Source of the DNA: Pseudomonadota bacterium
Lineage (GTDB): Bacteria > Pseudomonadota > Gammaproteobacteria > Steroidobacterales > Steroidobacteraceae
NCBI GenBank assembly: GCA_021808195.1
Contig: JAKBCE010000003.1
Span: 1-64,000 of the forward strand
Direction: 5' to 3'
DNA length: 64,000 nt
Shown here: piece by piece, positions 8,095 through 17,288 of the stretch
Layout of the letters: each line of letters starts with the position of its first letter
How positions within the stretch are numbered: position 1 is the stretch's first letter
Notes under the pieces: model-generated
Databases searched by the model: none
What the model saw: only the letters and a program-made list of their open reading frames with translations
Told to the model about the DNA's origin: nothing
Translations under genes and position numbers: made by a program

Positions 8095-9855
8095 ATGCGT
8101 GAGCTCAACGTGAAGCTCGATCGGGACAGCAGCGTCGGGCTGCAGGTTCAGGTCCGGCGCTGGCTGATCGATGCCATTGCCCGGGGGATCCTGCGCCCGG
8201 GCCGGCGATTGCCCTCCTCGCGGTACCTGGCCAAGCGGGCCGGTGTTTCGCGCAATACGGTCGCACTGGCCTATGCGGCCCTGCTGGCCGAGGGTCACCT
8301 CGTCAGCCGCGCGCGCAGTGGGGTCTTCGTGGCCGAGGGAGTCTCCTGTCGGCGTCTGGCGGTCCGGGTCAAACGGGCGCCCGGCCCGCTGCCACCCGCG
8401 GCCGGGCACCGGCACGATCCGCAGGAGCACTGGCGCCTGCCGAATTGGCACCGCTATCCGTACCCCTTCGTCGACGGCTACGTGGATCCGAAGCTGCTGC
8501 CGACGGCCGAATGGCGCGAGGCTACTCGCATGGCCTTCGGCCGCCACGAAGTCGGCCACTGGAGCATCGTGCCCGACGGCGCGGACGATCCATTCCTGCT
8601 CGAGGAGCTGCGCACCAAAGTGCTGCCCACGCGCGGGATCACGGCATCGGCCGATGAAATTCTGGTCGCACTCACCGCCCGCCAGGCACTGCATCTGATT
8701 GCCGAGCTGCTCGTTCAACGGGGCACGCCGGTGTACTGCCAGGAATCGGATGCATCGCTCCTGCATCGCATACGCGAACGGCAGGCGCAGTTGCTCCCAG
8801 CCGATGCATTGTCTCGACCGCTGCCCGAGGGCACGGTGCTGTTCAGCTGCCCGGTTCGGGCCTTCCCGAGCGGAACGCCCGCCCAACCCGTCCACGCCCT
8901 CGACGATACGGGAGTCCTCGTCGAGCACGACGTGCCGCCGGACCTGCTCGATGAGCCCGCCCGATTTCCCTCACGCAGCTGCGAGCCGGGCGGCTCCGTG
9001 ATTTCCGTGATGAGCCTGTCCGCCGTCGCCAGCGCCGGACTGCCTCTGGCGCTGATCGTAGCCGACCCGTCCGTCATCCGCAGACTGCGCCACCTGCGCC
9101 ATCACCTCGGGCTCCTCGTCCCGATTGCGCAGCAGCGCGCCTGGGGACATTTCGTCGGACTCGGTCATTACGCCGCGGTGCTCGCGCGGACATCGAAAAT
9201 CCTTCAGGAACGACGCATGGAGCTGCGTGATGCGCTCAATTACTACATGCGCAAGAGCGTCGTGATCGAGGCAGCCCCGGGCACCAGCGCGTATTGGGTG
9301 CGGGGCGCAAACGGCCTTGATGCTCGGGAGTTCGTTGCCAAAGCCGCCGCACGCGGAATCCTCATCGAGCCGGGCCCGGCCGCGCTCGGCAATGTCTTTC
9401 GCGTCGGGGTGACCGGTATTGAAACCGCACGCGTGCGCCCCGGGGTGAAGCTACTCGCCAGCCTGCTGCGGCGCGAGCCGGCGCAGATGCCGCGCAGCTT
9501 GAGCGAAGACACGATTGCGCCCTTGTCGAGCGCCGAGTTGCACCGGCGAATGACCGGAGCGGTGTTGCTCTACACCACCGTTTACGGTGATCCGTGCACG
9601 ATCGAAGTGCACGCCGATGGCACTCTCATCGGTCGCGCCGGACATCACGATGAGGATTGCGATCGCGGCCGCTGGTGGATCGAAGGAGACCGCTGGTATC
9701 GCCAGTGGTACAACTGGGTGTACGGCGAACTGAGCGGATTTCGCATCGTCGTCGAGGGCGAACAAATGCGCTGGTATGGCAGCGACGGACTGCTGGCCGA
9801 TACCGCCGTGATCGCAGACGGCCCGGCGCAAGCCTCAGGCGCCATTGCCGCCTGA
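8095..9855 (+). CDS. MocR-type GntR regulator lacking the PLP lysine, with extra C-terminal domain
   Basis: A 586-residue regulator. Residues 15-80 are a GntR winged helix (LPSSRYLAKRAGVSRNTVALAY). Residues about 110-460 follow the fold-type I aminotransferase domain of MocR proteins, but the segment aligning with the PLP site (YVGTFSKTL-type) reads SVMSLSAVASAGLPLALIV at 301-320. The Schiff-base lysine is Ala310, and the substrate-binding arginine position is proline. The VEDDY motif is VEHDV. Residues about 485-575 are an added domain rich in Trp and Gly (RGRWWIEGDRWYRQWYNW) of unknown role. The start at 8095 has AGGAGAGGG upstream. It likely senses a ligand without PLP chemistry and controls the flanking genes. 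Confidence 0.85.
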   Translation: MRELNVKLDRDSSVGLQVQVRRWLIDAIARGILRPGRRLPSSRYLAKRAGVSRNTVALAYAALLAEGHLVSRARSGVFVAEGVSCRRLAVRVKRAPGPLPPAAGHRHDPQEHWRLPNWHRYPYPFVDGYVDPKLLPTAEWREATRMAFGRHEVGHWSIVPDGADDPFLLEELRTKVLPTRGITASADEILVALTARQALHLIAELLVQRGTPVYCQESDASLLHRIRERQAQLLPADALSRPLPEGTVLFSCPVRAFPSGTPAQPVHALDDTGVLVEHDVPPDLLDEPARFPSRSCEPGGSVISVMSLSAVASAGLPLALIVADPSVIRRLRHLRHHLGLLVPIAQQRAWGHFVGLGHYAAVLARTSKILQERRMELRDALNYYMRKSVVIEAAPGTSAYWVRGANGLDAREFVAKAAARGILIEPGPAALGNVFRVGVTGIETARVRPGVKLLASLLRREPAQMPRSLSEDTIAPLSSAELHRRMTGAVLLYTTVYGDPCTIEVHADGTLIGRAGHHDEDCDRGRWWIEGDRWYRQWYNWVYGELSGFRIVVEGEQMRWYGSDGLLADTAVIADGPAQASGAIAA

Positions 9856-9858
9856 GGC
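9832..9858 (+). terminator. Hairpin across the stop of the MocR gene
   Basis: A perfect 10-bp inverted repeat, GCCTCAGGCG (9832-9841) and CGCCTGAGGC (9849-9858), has a 7-base loop and contains the MocR stop codon. No U-run follows, so it is not a standard intrinsic terminator. It may attenuate read-through into the nitrilase gene or protect the 3' end. Confidence 0.4.
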
Positions 9859-9957
9859 GCGAGCCGGCGCGGCTGGATCTATTGGCTTTGCGCACCTGGC
9901 ACCACCACCCCGTGGCGGCCTCGCTAAGGTCGTGACTTTCCAACCTGGAGATCGGGA

Positions 9958-10818
9958 ATGCGCACATTTGGGATTGCCGGACTGCAGTTGCCGCTCGCTG
10001 AGGGCGACAACCTCGAGTACATCGGCGCGGAGATCGCCGCCGTCTGTGCGCGCCTGCCGTGGGTACAGATGGTGGTGATCGGTGAGTTGGCGAGCTTCGG
10101 CGCATCGTTGACTTACGCACAGCCTCTGCCCGGTCCGGCCGAGGAGCGGCTGCGGACCATCGCCCGCCAACAGAAAATATGGCTGCTCCCCGGCAGTCTA
10201 TACGAACGTTACGGCAATCACGTCTTCAACACCGCGCCGGTGATCGCGCCGGACGGCAGCGTCGTGACGCGCTGCCGAAAGCTCTTTCCATTTCTGCCCT
10301 ACGAGCGCGGCGTCGAACCGGGCGACGAGTTGTGCGTCTTCGACATTCCGCAGGTTGGGCGATTCGGCGTGTCGATCTGCTATGACATGTGGTTCCCGGA
10401 AACGACCCGGTCCCTATGTTGGTTGGGTGCGGAGGTGATCTTGCATCCGACCATGACCAATACCGTGGATCGCGACACGGAACTGGCGATCGCACGCGCC
10501 AGCGCCGCCATCAATCAATGCTACTTCCTCGACGTCTGCGTCGCCGGTTCGCTCGGCAACGGTCGCTCGATCGCCTGCGGGCCGGGGGGCGAGGTTCTGT
10601 ACCAGGCCGGTATGGGACGCGACGTCTGGGCACTCGAGCTCGACCTCGATCAGGTTCAGCGCACGCGGGAGACCGGCTGGAATCGACTGGGACAGACCTT
10701 GAAGAGCTTCCGCGACAGTCGCATCGCCTTCCCCGCCTATCAGGCCGGTGTCGCCCCGTCCCCTGCGCTCGATCGCTACGGCGCGCTGCGCACGCCCTCC
10801 AGCCGCGAAATCGATTGA
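9958..10818 (+). CDS. Nitrilase-superfamily carbon-nitrogen hydrolase
   Basis: A 286-residue cytoplasmic enzyme of the nitrilase/amidase superfamily, which hydrolyses nitriles, amides or carbamoyl groups through a Glu-Lys-Cys triad. All three are in place: Glu43 in IGELASFG, Lys108 in CRKLFPFLPYE, and Cys141 in VSICYDMWFPE. The length is usual for an aliphatic amidase or omega-amidase-like branch. GGAG sits about 10 bases before the ATG. It has no signal peptide. It lies 102 bp after the MocR gene, the commonest relation for a MocR target, and 111 bp before a TonB-dependent receptor, suggesting that it acts on a compound brought in by the cluster. The substrate is unknown. Confidence 0.9.
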   Translation: MRTFGIAGLQLPLAEGDNLEYIGAEIAAVCARLPWVQMVVIGELASFGASLTYAQPLPGPAEERLRTIARQQKIWLLPGSLYERYGNHVFNTAPVIAPDGSVVTRCRKLFPFLPYERGVEPGDELCVFDIPQVGRFGVSICYDMWFPETTRSLCWLGAEVILHPTMTNTVDRDTELAIARASAAINQCYFLDVCVAGSLGNGRSIACGPGGEVLYQAGMGRDVWALELDLDQVQRTRETGWNRLGQTLKSFRDSRIAFPAYQAGVAPSPALDRYGALRTPSSREID

Positions 10819-10929
10819 TCGACAGCGACAGGAAACTGGACCCAGATTGCATGGGCATCTGGACCCACGAGGGCGCGCGCGCTGTCCTCACAATCGCCTG
10901 ACGCACAACACATGACTTCCGGGGGGAAG

Positions 10930-13302
10930 ATGCAAAGATCAATCCTGATGGCAGCCTGCCTGTCGGCCCTGCTGCCTGCATTCTGTGCCGCGGCCACACC
11001 GGCCGGCCAGCCCGCCGGCGCCTCGGCCGCGACGCAGCAGACCGGTGCACCCGCGCCGGCGGCCGCCCCGATACTGCTTAAGCAGATCATCGTCACCGCC
11101 GAATTGCGCAAACAGCCGCTGCAGTACGTACCGATGAGCATCCAGGCTCTCAGCGGCACGCAACTTCGGGCGGCCGGCGTGCACAGCATCGATGATCTCG
11201 CCCGCCTCACCCCGGGGGTGAACTTCCAGCGCACCGGTGGGCTGCTCAATGGCGAGGACTCGGAGATCGCTATCCGCGGCATTCAGTCCTCGGCCGGCGC
11301 ACAGACCACGGGCATCTATCTCGATGACATTCCCATCCAGGGCCCGCACCTGCAATTCGGTACGCTCGATGCCTATCCGGCGCTGTTCGACCCGGCCCGC
11401 GTCGAAGTGCTGCGGGGGCCGCAGGGCACGCTGTTCGGCGCCAGTTCCGAGGGCGGGGCGATCCGCTACATCACCGTTCAGCCGAGTCTGCGGCGCTTCT
11501 CCGCATACTCGCTCGCCGATGGCGCCTACACCGACGGCGGCGGACCCAGCTATGAGCTTGGGGCAGCCGCGGGCGGACCGATCATCAAAGGGAAACTCGG
11601 CTATCGCGTCAGCGCCTCGTATCGCAGGGCCGGCGGCTGGGTCAACCGGGTCAACTTCCGCACCGGCAGCCCGATCGAGCGAAACTCGAACTGGCAGGAC
11701 GTTTACGTGCTGCAGGGCGCACTCACCTACGCCCCCACCGACAACCTCAAGATCACCCCGTCGATCTACTTCCAGGACCTCTATCTGCACGATACTCCGG
11801 AATCCTGGAGCACCCTGTCGAACATCTCCGCTGGCGTCTTTCGCAACGGCAACCTGATCAACAACTCGAGCCGCGACCCGTGGTTTCTGCCGTCACTGCG
11901 CATCGAGTGGGACAATCTTCTCGGCGGCAGAGCCAAGCTGATCTCCGACACCGCTTACTTTCAGCGCAACCAGAGCGCCCGGGTCGACTATACCGAGTTC
12001 AATCGCATCATCTACACAGGCTATCCGTACGCGCCGCCCGGGCACGTTGCAATCGGTTACTTCAGCGACACCCAGAACAACATCTATCAGGAGCTGCGCC
12101 TGCAGTCGACGGCAGCGAAATCGAAACTGCACTGGCTGGTCGGCTTCTGGTATGAGCATCAGCGGGAAAATACCACCCAGTTCAATTACGATCCGACGCT
12201 GCCGCAGGACGTCCTCGCTCTGGCCGGCTATTCGACCGGTCCGCTGGTCGATGGCGTGTATTCCTACCTGCAGTCGCCGTTTCTCGCGATCGATACCCAA
12301 TATGCTCTGTTCGGCCAGGCGAGTTACCGCATCCTCAAGGGGCTGACCCTGACCGCCGGTGTGCGCGTCGAGGCCGACACATTCCGGGGACAGGCCTACT
12401 ATGCCTACCCGGTCGACATTCTCGGGCCGCCCGTGACGAGCAATGCCTCATCGAGCGAGCACCCGACCACCCCCAAGTTCTCCCTGAGCTATCGACCCAA
12501 TAGAAACGTCATGCTTTATGCCTCGGTTGCGAAGGGATTTCGAATCGGCGGCATCAACGCGCCGCTGCCGAACGTATGCGATGCGGAGTTGGCGGCACTC
12601 GGCCACACCCATGGCGTGCCGACCCAATACGGAGCCGACTCGCTGTGGAGCTACGAACTCGGCGCCAAGACGCTCCTCTGGCGCAACCGTCTGTCGGTCG
12701 ATACCAGCGTCTATCGAATCAACTGGAGCGGCATCCAGCAGAACATCTACCTGCCCCTGTGCGGCTTCCAATACACCGCCAATCTCGGTTGGGCCGAGAG
12801 CCGTGGCGGGGACATCGACATCCGCGCCCAGGCGACGCGATCTCTCAGCCTCGAGGTCACGGCCGGCTACACCGATGCGCTGTATCGCAAGACCATTGCC
12901 GGATCTTCCGCCAATGTGATCACGAGCGGAGATCACTTGCCGGCCAATCCGTGGCTGATTGCGGCGTCTGCGAAATACGACTTCCCGGCGCTCGGGCGAT
13001 ACCGACCGTACCTGCTGCTCGGCTGGCAGATGAGCACGGCACAACGGAGCCGAACCGACGTGCAGAACCCCGCCGACATCAGCTACGATCCGAACATCCC
13101 GTTGCAGCCGGCGACGCGCTGGCTATGGGCCCGCGCCGGCGCCTATTTCGACGGCTTCGACGTTTCCGTCTACGGACAGAATCTCACCAACACACACCCG
13201 CTTCTGTATGTGACACAGGACATCGCTACGGTGCCGTTCTACTATGACTATACGTGGCGGCCGCGCACGATCGGCATAACGGTGACCTACGCATACCATT
13301 GA
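10930..13302 (+). CDS. TonB-dependent outer-membrane receptor
   Basis: A 790-residue outer-membrane active transporter. The ATG at 10930 is preceded by a strong GGGGGGA; an in-frame ATG at 10912 lacks this. The signal peptide ends near residue 25 (FCAAATPAG). A TonB-box-like IIVTAELRK, the plug domain with IAIRGIQSS and VEVLRGPQGTLFG (158-170) followed by GGAIRYIT, then a 22-strand barrel to a terminal TVTYAYH complete it. The last residue is His rather than the usual Phe. The plug type is that of the large receptor group often used for organic substrates rather than only siderophores. It is followed after 18 bp by an MFS gene, so substrate probably crosses both membranes via this cluster. 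Confidence 0.93.
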   Translation: MQRSILMAACLSALLPAFCAAATPAGQPAGASAATQQTGAPAPAAAPILLKQIIVTAELRKQPLQYVPMSIQALSGTQLRAAGVHSIDDLARLTPGVNFQRTGGLLNGEDSEIAIRGIQSSAGAQTTGIYLDDIPIQGPHLQFGTLDAYPALFDPARVEVLRGPQGTLFGASSEGGAIRYITVQPSLRRFSAYSLADGAYTDGGGPSYELGAAAGGPIIKGKLGYRVSASYRRAGGWVNRVNFRTGSPIERNSNWQDVYVLQGALTYAPTDNLKITPSIYFQDLYLHDTPESWSTLSNISAGVFRNGNLINNSSRDPWFLPSLRIEWDNLLGGRAKLISDTAYFQRNQSARVDYTEFNRIIYTGYPYAPPGHVAIGYFSDTQNNIYQELRLQSTAAKSKLHWLVGFWYEHQRENTTQFNYDPTLPQDVLALAGYSTGPLVDGVYSYLQSPFLAIDTQYALFGQASYRILKGLTLTAGVRVEADTFRGQAYYAYPVDILGPPVTSNASSSEHPTTPKFSLSYRPNRNVMLYASVAKGFRIGGINAPLPNVCDAELAALGHTHGVPTQYGADSLWSYELGAKTLLWRNRLSVDTSVYRINWSGIQQNIYLPLCGFQYTANLGWAESRGGDIDIRAQATRSLSLEVTAGYTDALYRKTIAGSSANVITSGDHLPANPWLIAASAKYDFPALGRYRPYLLLGWQMSTAQRSRTDVQNPADISYDPNIPLQPATRWLWARAGAYFDGFDVSVYGQNLTNTHPLLYVTQDIATVPFYYDYTWRPRTIGITVTYAYH

Positions 13303-13320
13303 GGCGGGAGCGGCTTGCAG

Positions 13321-14499
13321 ATGCTGACGCCGAACTCCTCAGGCCGCGATTCGCTCGACCGACCCGGCGTCATTGCCGTTGCCGTCGTGTTCAGCTTCGT
13401 GTCGATGGCGGGCTTTCTGGTTCTACCCCAACTCGTCGAAGGGGTCGTCACCAGCCTGCATTTCTCGGAACGGCAGGTGGGATGGCTGTCGGCGGTCACC
13501 GCCGCTGGCTCCATGGTGAGCGCACTCGCCGCGACGCTCTGGGTGCGGCGAGTCAGTTGGCGGCGCGCTGCCTGCCTCACCCTCGGCGGAATCGCGCTGG
13601 CGAATGTGGTGGCCATGACCTGGCACCGGCCATCGGTGTTCTTTCCCGCCGAGTTCTTCGCCGGCATCTGCGGTGGCTCGCTCTATTCGCTGGCGCTGAC
13701 CATCCTGTCCGACGGTACTCGAGCAGACCGCAGCTTCGGCTACGCGGTCGCAACACAGGTGGCATTTCAGGTCGTGGGCCTGGCGGCCGGACCGTGGGTG
13801 CTGCGCACGGCGGGACTGGATGGGCTGCTCGCGATTTTCGCGCTTCTCGCGGTGCTTACTCTGGCGCTGGTGCGCACGATCCCCCGGGGCGGCCGCCCGG
13901 TACCGACCACACACACCCGTCTGCGGCGGCTGAATCCGAGCACGCTGTTTGCCCTCGCCGGCTGCTTTCTCTTCTTCTTCAACGTCGGTTGCTATTGGAC
14001 CTACGTCGAGCTGATCGGCACCGCCTCGGGACTGACCGCACAGTCGGTCGCGAGCGCCCTCTCGCTCGGCGTCGGGGTCGGAATTCTCGGTGCGCTGCTG
14101 GCCTCGTGGATGGGCGAGCGCGGCGGGCGCCTGCAGTGGATCGCGTGGGCGGCCGTGCTCAGCGTCGCTGCGGCACTGTTGCTGCTCGGCAAGGTGGGTT
14201 TGCTCGCGTTTGGCCTGTCCGCGATCCTTTACAACATCGCATGGAATCTCTCACTCAGCTACCAATATGCCACCGTGAATGCCGTCGACGGCACGGGCAT
14301 CGGCGTGGCGGCCGCCCCCGCGTTCCATTCCGCCGGCGCAGCGGCAGGCCCGGCGATCACGGCAGTGCTGATCGTGCCCGGCAGTCATGCCGTGGTGATC
14401 TGGCTGGTGTGCGCCAGCGTCCTGGTGAGTCTGGGCTGTTTCACGGCCGCGGGCGCTCTGCATGGCCGGCAACGCTTGAAAACGCCGGAAACGGCATAA
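13321..14499 (+). CDS. Major facilitator superfamily transporter
   Basis: A 392-residue inner-membrane protein with about 12 hydrophobic segments (for example FSFVSMAGFLVLPQLV, GCFLFFFNVGCYW, AAVLSVAAALLLLGKVGLLA) and a basic central loop near residues 185-200, as in two-halved MFS carriers. GGGAG lies 10 bases before the ATG; a TTG six bases upstream is an alternative. It directly follows the TonB-dependent receptor and precedes a convergent lipoprotein gene. Context suggests it moves the ligand taken up by the receptor, or exports a product. Substrate and direction cannot be read from the sequence. Confidence 0.88.
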   Translation: MLTPNSSGRDSLDRPGVIAVAVVFSFVSMAGFLVLPQLVEGVVTSLHFSERQVGWLSAVTAAGSMVSALAATLWVRRVSWRRAACLTLGGIALANVVAMTWHRPSVFFPAEFFAGICGGSLYSLALTILSDGTRADRSFGYAVATQVAFQVVGLAAGPWVLRTAGLDGLLAIFALLAVLTLALVRTIPRGGRPVPTTHTRLRRLNPSTLFALAGCFLFFFNVGCYWTYVELIGTASGLTAQSVASALSLGVGVGILGALLASWMGERGGRLQWIAWAAVLSVAAALLLLGKVGLLAFGLSAILYNIAWNLSLSYQYATVNAVDGTGIGVAAAPAFHSAGAAAGPAITAVLIVPGSHAVVIWLVCASVLVSLGCFTAAGALHGRQRLKTPETA

Positions 14500-14586
14500 A
14501 GCCTCCGACGCGGGAGCAAAACGAGCGCACGCCTCGCCGCGATCGCGCCCCGCTCGCAACGAATGCGAAGGGTCCGGCCGCCTAGG

Positions 14587-15159
14587 CTAGCGGACGCTGT
14601 AGCCGCGCCCCTGCAGGCACGCACTCAGCGCACGGCGGTAATCCATCGCCTGGCGGGCGACGGCTCGCTCCTGGCGACGCGCCGATTCGCTCATCGCCTG
14701 GTCATTCGCCTGTGCATTGGCGGCATCCCCGGCGCTGCCGATCATCGCGCCGGTGAGCGCGCCGAACACTGCGCCGGAGCCCCGATCCCAACGGTCCGAG
14801 ACTGCCGCGCCCAGCACGGCACCGGCGATGGCGCCGATCGCCGTATCGGTGCCTGGCGGGGGTCCCTGCACCGCCACCCGGTCGTAGACCGGCACGCCGG
14901 GCGCGCTCGGATCAAAACCGGTCTGATGCACCGCCCAGACGCTGCACTCGTAACGGTCGCGACGCTGCTCTTCGGGGGATTGGTTATGCATGGGGTACGC
15001 ATAAACTGTCGTATTCGGGGGCGGAACGGCATACCCCACCGTCTGCGGCTGCGGCGTTGCACAGGCGCTGAGCGCCCCAATCGCCACGCTGGCCACCGCC
15101 AGCATCACTGAAGCACGCCGGCGCCGGCTCGACCGCGAAAAATGCGAAGCAAGGGTCAT
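14587..15159 (-). CDS. Glycine-zipper outer-membrane lipoprotein
   Basis: A 190-residue predicted lipoprotein. A basic N-terminus, hydrophobic core and lipobox LSAC give a lipidated cysteine at about residue 33. Downstream, two glycine-rich segments (AIGAIAGAVLGAAVSD and AVFGALTGAMIGSAGD) form a glycine-zipper hairpin of the kind found in small outer-membrane lipoproteins. The C-terminus has ALSACLQGRGYSV, a recurrent motif in this family. The start at 15159 is chosen for the CAGGAAAC ribosome site and because it places the lipobox correctly. It is convergent with the MFS gene and upstream of none. Its role is unknown; an envelope structural or stress function is inferred. Confidence 0.8.
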   Translation of the reverse strand: MTLASHFSRSSRRRRASVMLAVASVAIGALSACATPQPQTVGYAVPPPNTTVYAYPMHNQSPEEQRRDRYECSVWAVHQTGFDPSAPGVPVYDRVAVQGPPPGTDTAIGAIAGAVLGAAVSDRWDRGSGAVFGALTGAMIGSAGDAANAQANDQAMSESARRQERAVARQAMDYRRALSACLQGRGYSVR

Positions 15160-15301
15160 ACGTTTCCTGTCCAAACCACCGCTGCCTGCGCGCCCGAACG
15201 CGCGGGCAGCCTTAACAGTTGACGTCCCGCACCGGCGCGAAGTTCCGATCTTAATATTGAGCCGGGCTGGGCGAATCTCAAGAATCCCCAAGGCCGGGGT
15301 C

Positions 15302-16054
15302 TCAGCCGATGAGCGCCGCCACCCGGCGCAGATCCTCAGCGGTGTTCACATCCGGGCCCGGCCGCTCGAGTGCATCGGCGACCTGGATCACGAGCCCATG
15401 CTCGAGCGCCCGCAGCTGCTCGAGCCTCTCGCGCTGCTCGAGCGTCGAGGCGGGCAGCCCCGCAAGCGTGCGCAGCGCCGCCACCCGGTACGCATACAGC
15501 CCGACGTGCCGCCGCGCTCCCGCGAAGCGGCTCTGGCTCGCAAGTCCCGCCGGTGCACCGTCACGTTCCCAGGGAATCGGCGCACGCGAAAAATACAATG
15601 CCCGGCCGCTGCGGTCCGTCACGACCTTCACGGCGTTCGGATCGAGAAATTCCGCGAGTGACTCGATGGGCGTCGCCAGCGTGGCGATGGCGGCCTGCGG
15701 GTGCTGCGCGAGCAGCGCGGCGACCTGCGCGATGATCCGCGGCGGAATGAGCGGCTCATCGCCCTGCACGTTGACCACGATATCCGCATCCGCCCAGCCC
15801 TCGAGCGCCGCCAGCTCCGCGATGCGATCGGTGCCCGAGGCGTGCGTGGGCGAGGTCATGCGCACCCGGGCGCCGAAGGCGCGCGCGGCAGCGGCAATCG
15901 GTTGCGCATCGGTGGCGATCAGCACCTCGCTCGCACCGGCGGCGCAGGCCTTCTCGTAGACCCACTGCAGCATGGGTTTGCCGTGCAGCGCCGCGAGCGC
16001 CTTGCCGGGCAGGCGGCTCGAGTCGGCACGCGCCGGAATGGCGATGCGGTACAC
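15302..16054 (-). CDS. kdsB: 3-deoxy-manno-octulosonate cytidylyltransferase
   Basis: CMP-Kdo synthetase, 250 residues, which activates Kdo with CTP for lipid A inner-core synthesis in the cytoplasm. It begins YRIAIPARADSSRLPGKAL, the nucleotide-binding start of the family, with MLQWVYEKA, SGTDRIAE and VVNVQGDEPLIPP, and LYFSRAPIPW further on. Length is normal. It is the last gene of a minus-strand group exbB-exbD-msbA-lpxK-Trm112-kdsB, 10 bp after the small Trm112-like gene, consistent with a lipopolysaccharide assembly operon. Confidence 0.96.
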   Translation of the reverse strand: MYRIAIPARADSSRLPGKALAALHGKPMLQWVYEKACAAGASEVLIATDAQPIAAAARAFGARVRMTSPTHASGTDRIAELAALEGWADADIVVNVQGDEPLIPPRIIAQVAALLAQHPQAAIATLATPIESLAEFLDPNAVKVVTDRSGRALYFSRAPIPWERDGAPAGLASQSRFAGARRHVGLYAYRVAALRTLAGLPASTLEQRERLEQLRALEHGLVIQVADALERPGPDVNTAEDLRRVAALIG

Positions 16055-16064
16055 GCCGCCGCGC

Positions 16065-16253
16065 TCAGCGATCGAGCAGCGGATCGTCGGCGCCGAGCTG
16101 GCGCGCCTCCTCCTCGAGCATCACCGGCACGCCATCGCGGATCGGATAGGCGAGCCGATCGATGCGACAGACCAATACGGCCTCCTCGCGCCGGTAGATC
16201 AGCGAGCCCTTGCAGACGGGACAGGCGAGTATTTCGAGCAGGCGGGCGTCCAC
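16065..16253 (-). CDS. Trm112/YcaR-family small protein
   Basis: A 62-residue protein of the Trm112 family: [18 protein letters not shown] at the start, a single CxxC (Cys11, Cys14), and [20 protein letters not shown] at the end. Eukaryotic Trm112 activates methyltransferases; the bacterial form, nearly always between lpxK and kdsB as here, has no established reaction. Only one CxxC is present, as is usual in proteobacterial members. It starts 3 bp after the lpxK stop codon. Confidence 0.92.
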   Translation of the reverse strand: MDARLLEILACPVCKGSLIYRREEAVLVCRIDRLAYPIRDGVPVMLEEEARQLGADDPLLDR

Positions 16254-16256
16254 GAA

Positions 16257-17282
16257 CTAACCTCCGGAGGGCCTTGCGAATGAGTCGACGGTGCGCATCA
16301 GCAGATCGGACAGCCGGGCGGCATCGGCTGCGCTGAAGGCGGCCTCGACCGGCACGAACCAGAGCCGCCGGTCGCTGCCCCCGGGGCATTTTACGGCATC
16401 CTTCTCCGTCATGAGTACCGGCAGGTCATCCCCGAAGTCGAGTTCGGCGGCCGTCAGCGGATGGTGATCGGGGAAGGCATGTTCGCGGACCTCGAGCCCG
16501 CGTGCGCGCAGATCACGGAAAAAGCGCTGCGGGTGCCCTATGCCTGCCACCGCATGCACCGCCGTGCCACGAAACGACTCGAGCGTGCGGCGCTCGGCAC
16601 TGCCAAGCGCCACGGCCTGGCCGGCGAGCAGATCCATGCGCAGCACGAGCGGTGGGAAGTACTCGCCCGCCGCCTGCAGCGAGGGGTGTTCGGCCGCACC
16701 GTTGATCACCAACGCATCGAGGCCGGCGAGCCGCTCGAGCGACTCGCGCAGCGGCCCTGCAGGCAACAGCTGCCCATTGCCAAAGCCGCGCGCACCGTCG
16801 GCAACGGCGATGCTGCACGCGCGCGGCAATGCCAGATGCTGCAGCCCGTCGTCGGAAACGATTACGCGTGCGCCGTGCGCGAGCACTGCCCTTGCCGCCT
16901 GCACGCGTTCGCGTCCGACGGCTGTTAGACAGCCGGTGCGTCGCGCGAGGATGAGCGGCTCATCGCCCACCTCGCGCCAGTCCGAATCCGCCCCGAGCAA
17001 CCGCACCCCGGCGGCGTGCCGGCCGTAGCCACGTGAGATCAGACCAACGCACAGCCCCTGCCGCACCAGCGCATTCGCCACCCACACGGCAAGCGGTGTC
17101 TTGCCGGTACCGCCGACGGTCAGGTTGCCGACCACGATCACCGGGGCGCCGAGGGAAGTCGGTTGCGGCGCACGCGCGCGGCGCACCGCCAAGCCCACCC
17201 CATACAGCCAGGCGAGTGGCCGCAGCGCTACGCACGAGCCGCGCTGCGGATCGTACCAACGCGAGTTGAGCCATGCCTGCAT
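16257..17282 (-). CDS. lpxK: Tetraacyldisaccharide 4'-kinase
   Basis: Inner-membrane kinase that phosphorylates the lipid A disaccharide at the 4' position; 341 residues. The Walker A motif is VGGTGKTP at about residues 56-63, preceded by PVIVVGNLTV, with VSDDGLQH and ADGARGFGNG following, all typical of LpxK. It sits between msbA upstream (6 bp away) and the Trm112-like gene downstream. It is part of the lipid A assembly operon, whose product is carried by the MsbA encoded just before it. Confidence 0.96.
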   Translation of the reverse strand: MQAWLNSRWYDPQRGSCVALRPLAWLYGVGLAVRRARAPQPTSLGAPVIVVGNLTVGGTGKTPLAVWVANALVRQGLCVGLISRGYGRHAAGVRLLGADSDWREVGDEPLILARRTGCLTAVGRERVQAARAVLAHGARVIVSDDGLQHLALPRACSIAVADGARGFGNGQLLPAGPLRESLERLAGLDALVINGAAEHPSLQAAGEYFPPLVLRMDLLAGQAVALGSAERRTLESFRGTAVHAVAGIGHPQRFFRDLRARGLEVREHAFPDHHPLTAAELDFGDDLPVLMTEKDAVKCPGGSDRRLWFVPVEAAFSAADAARLSDLLMRTVDSFARPSGG

Positions 17283-17288
17283 GGCCGG

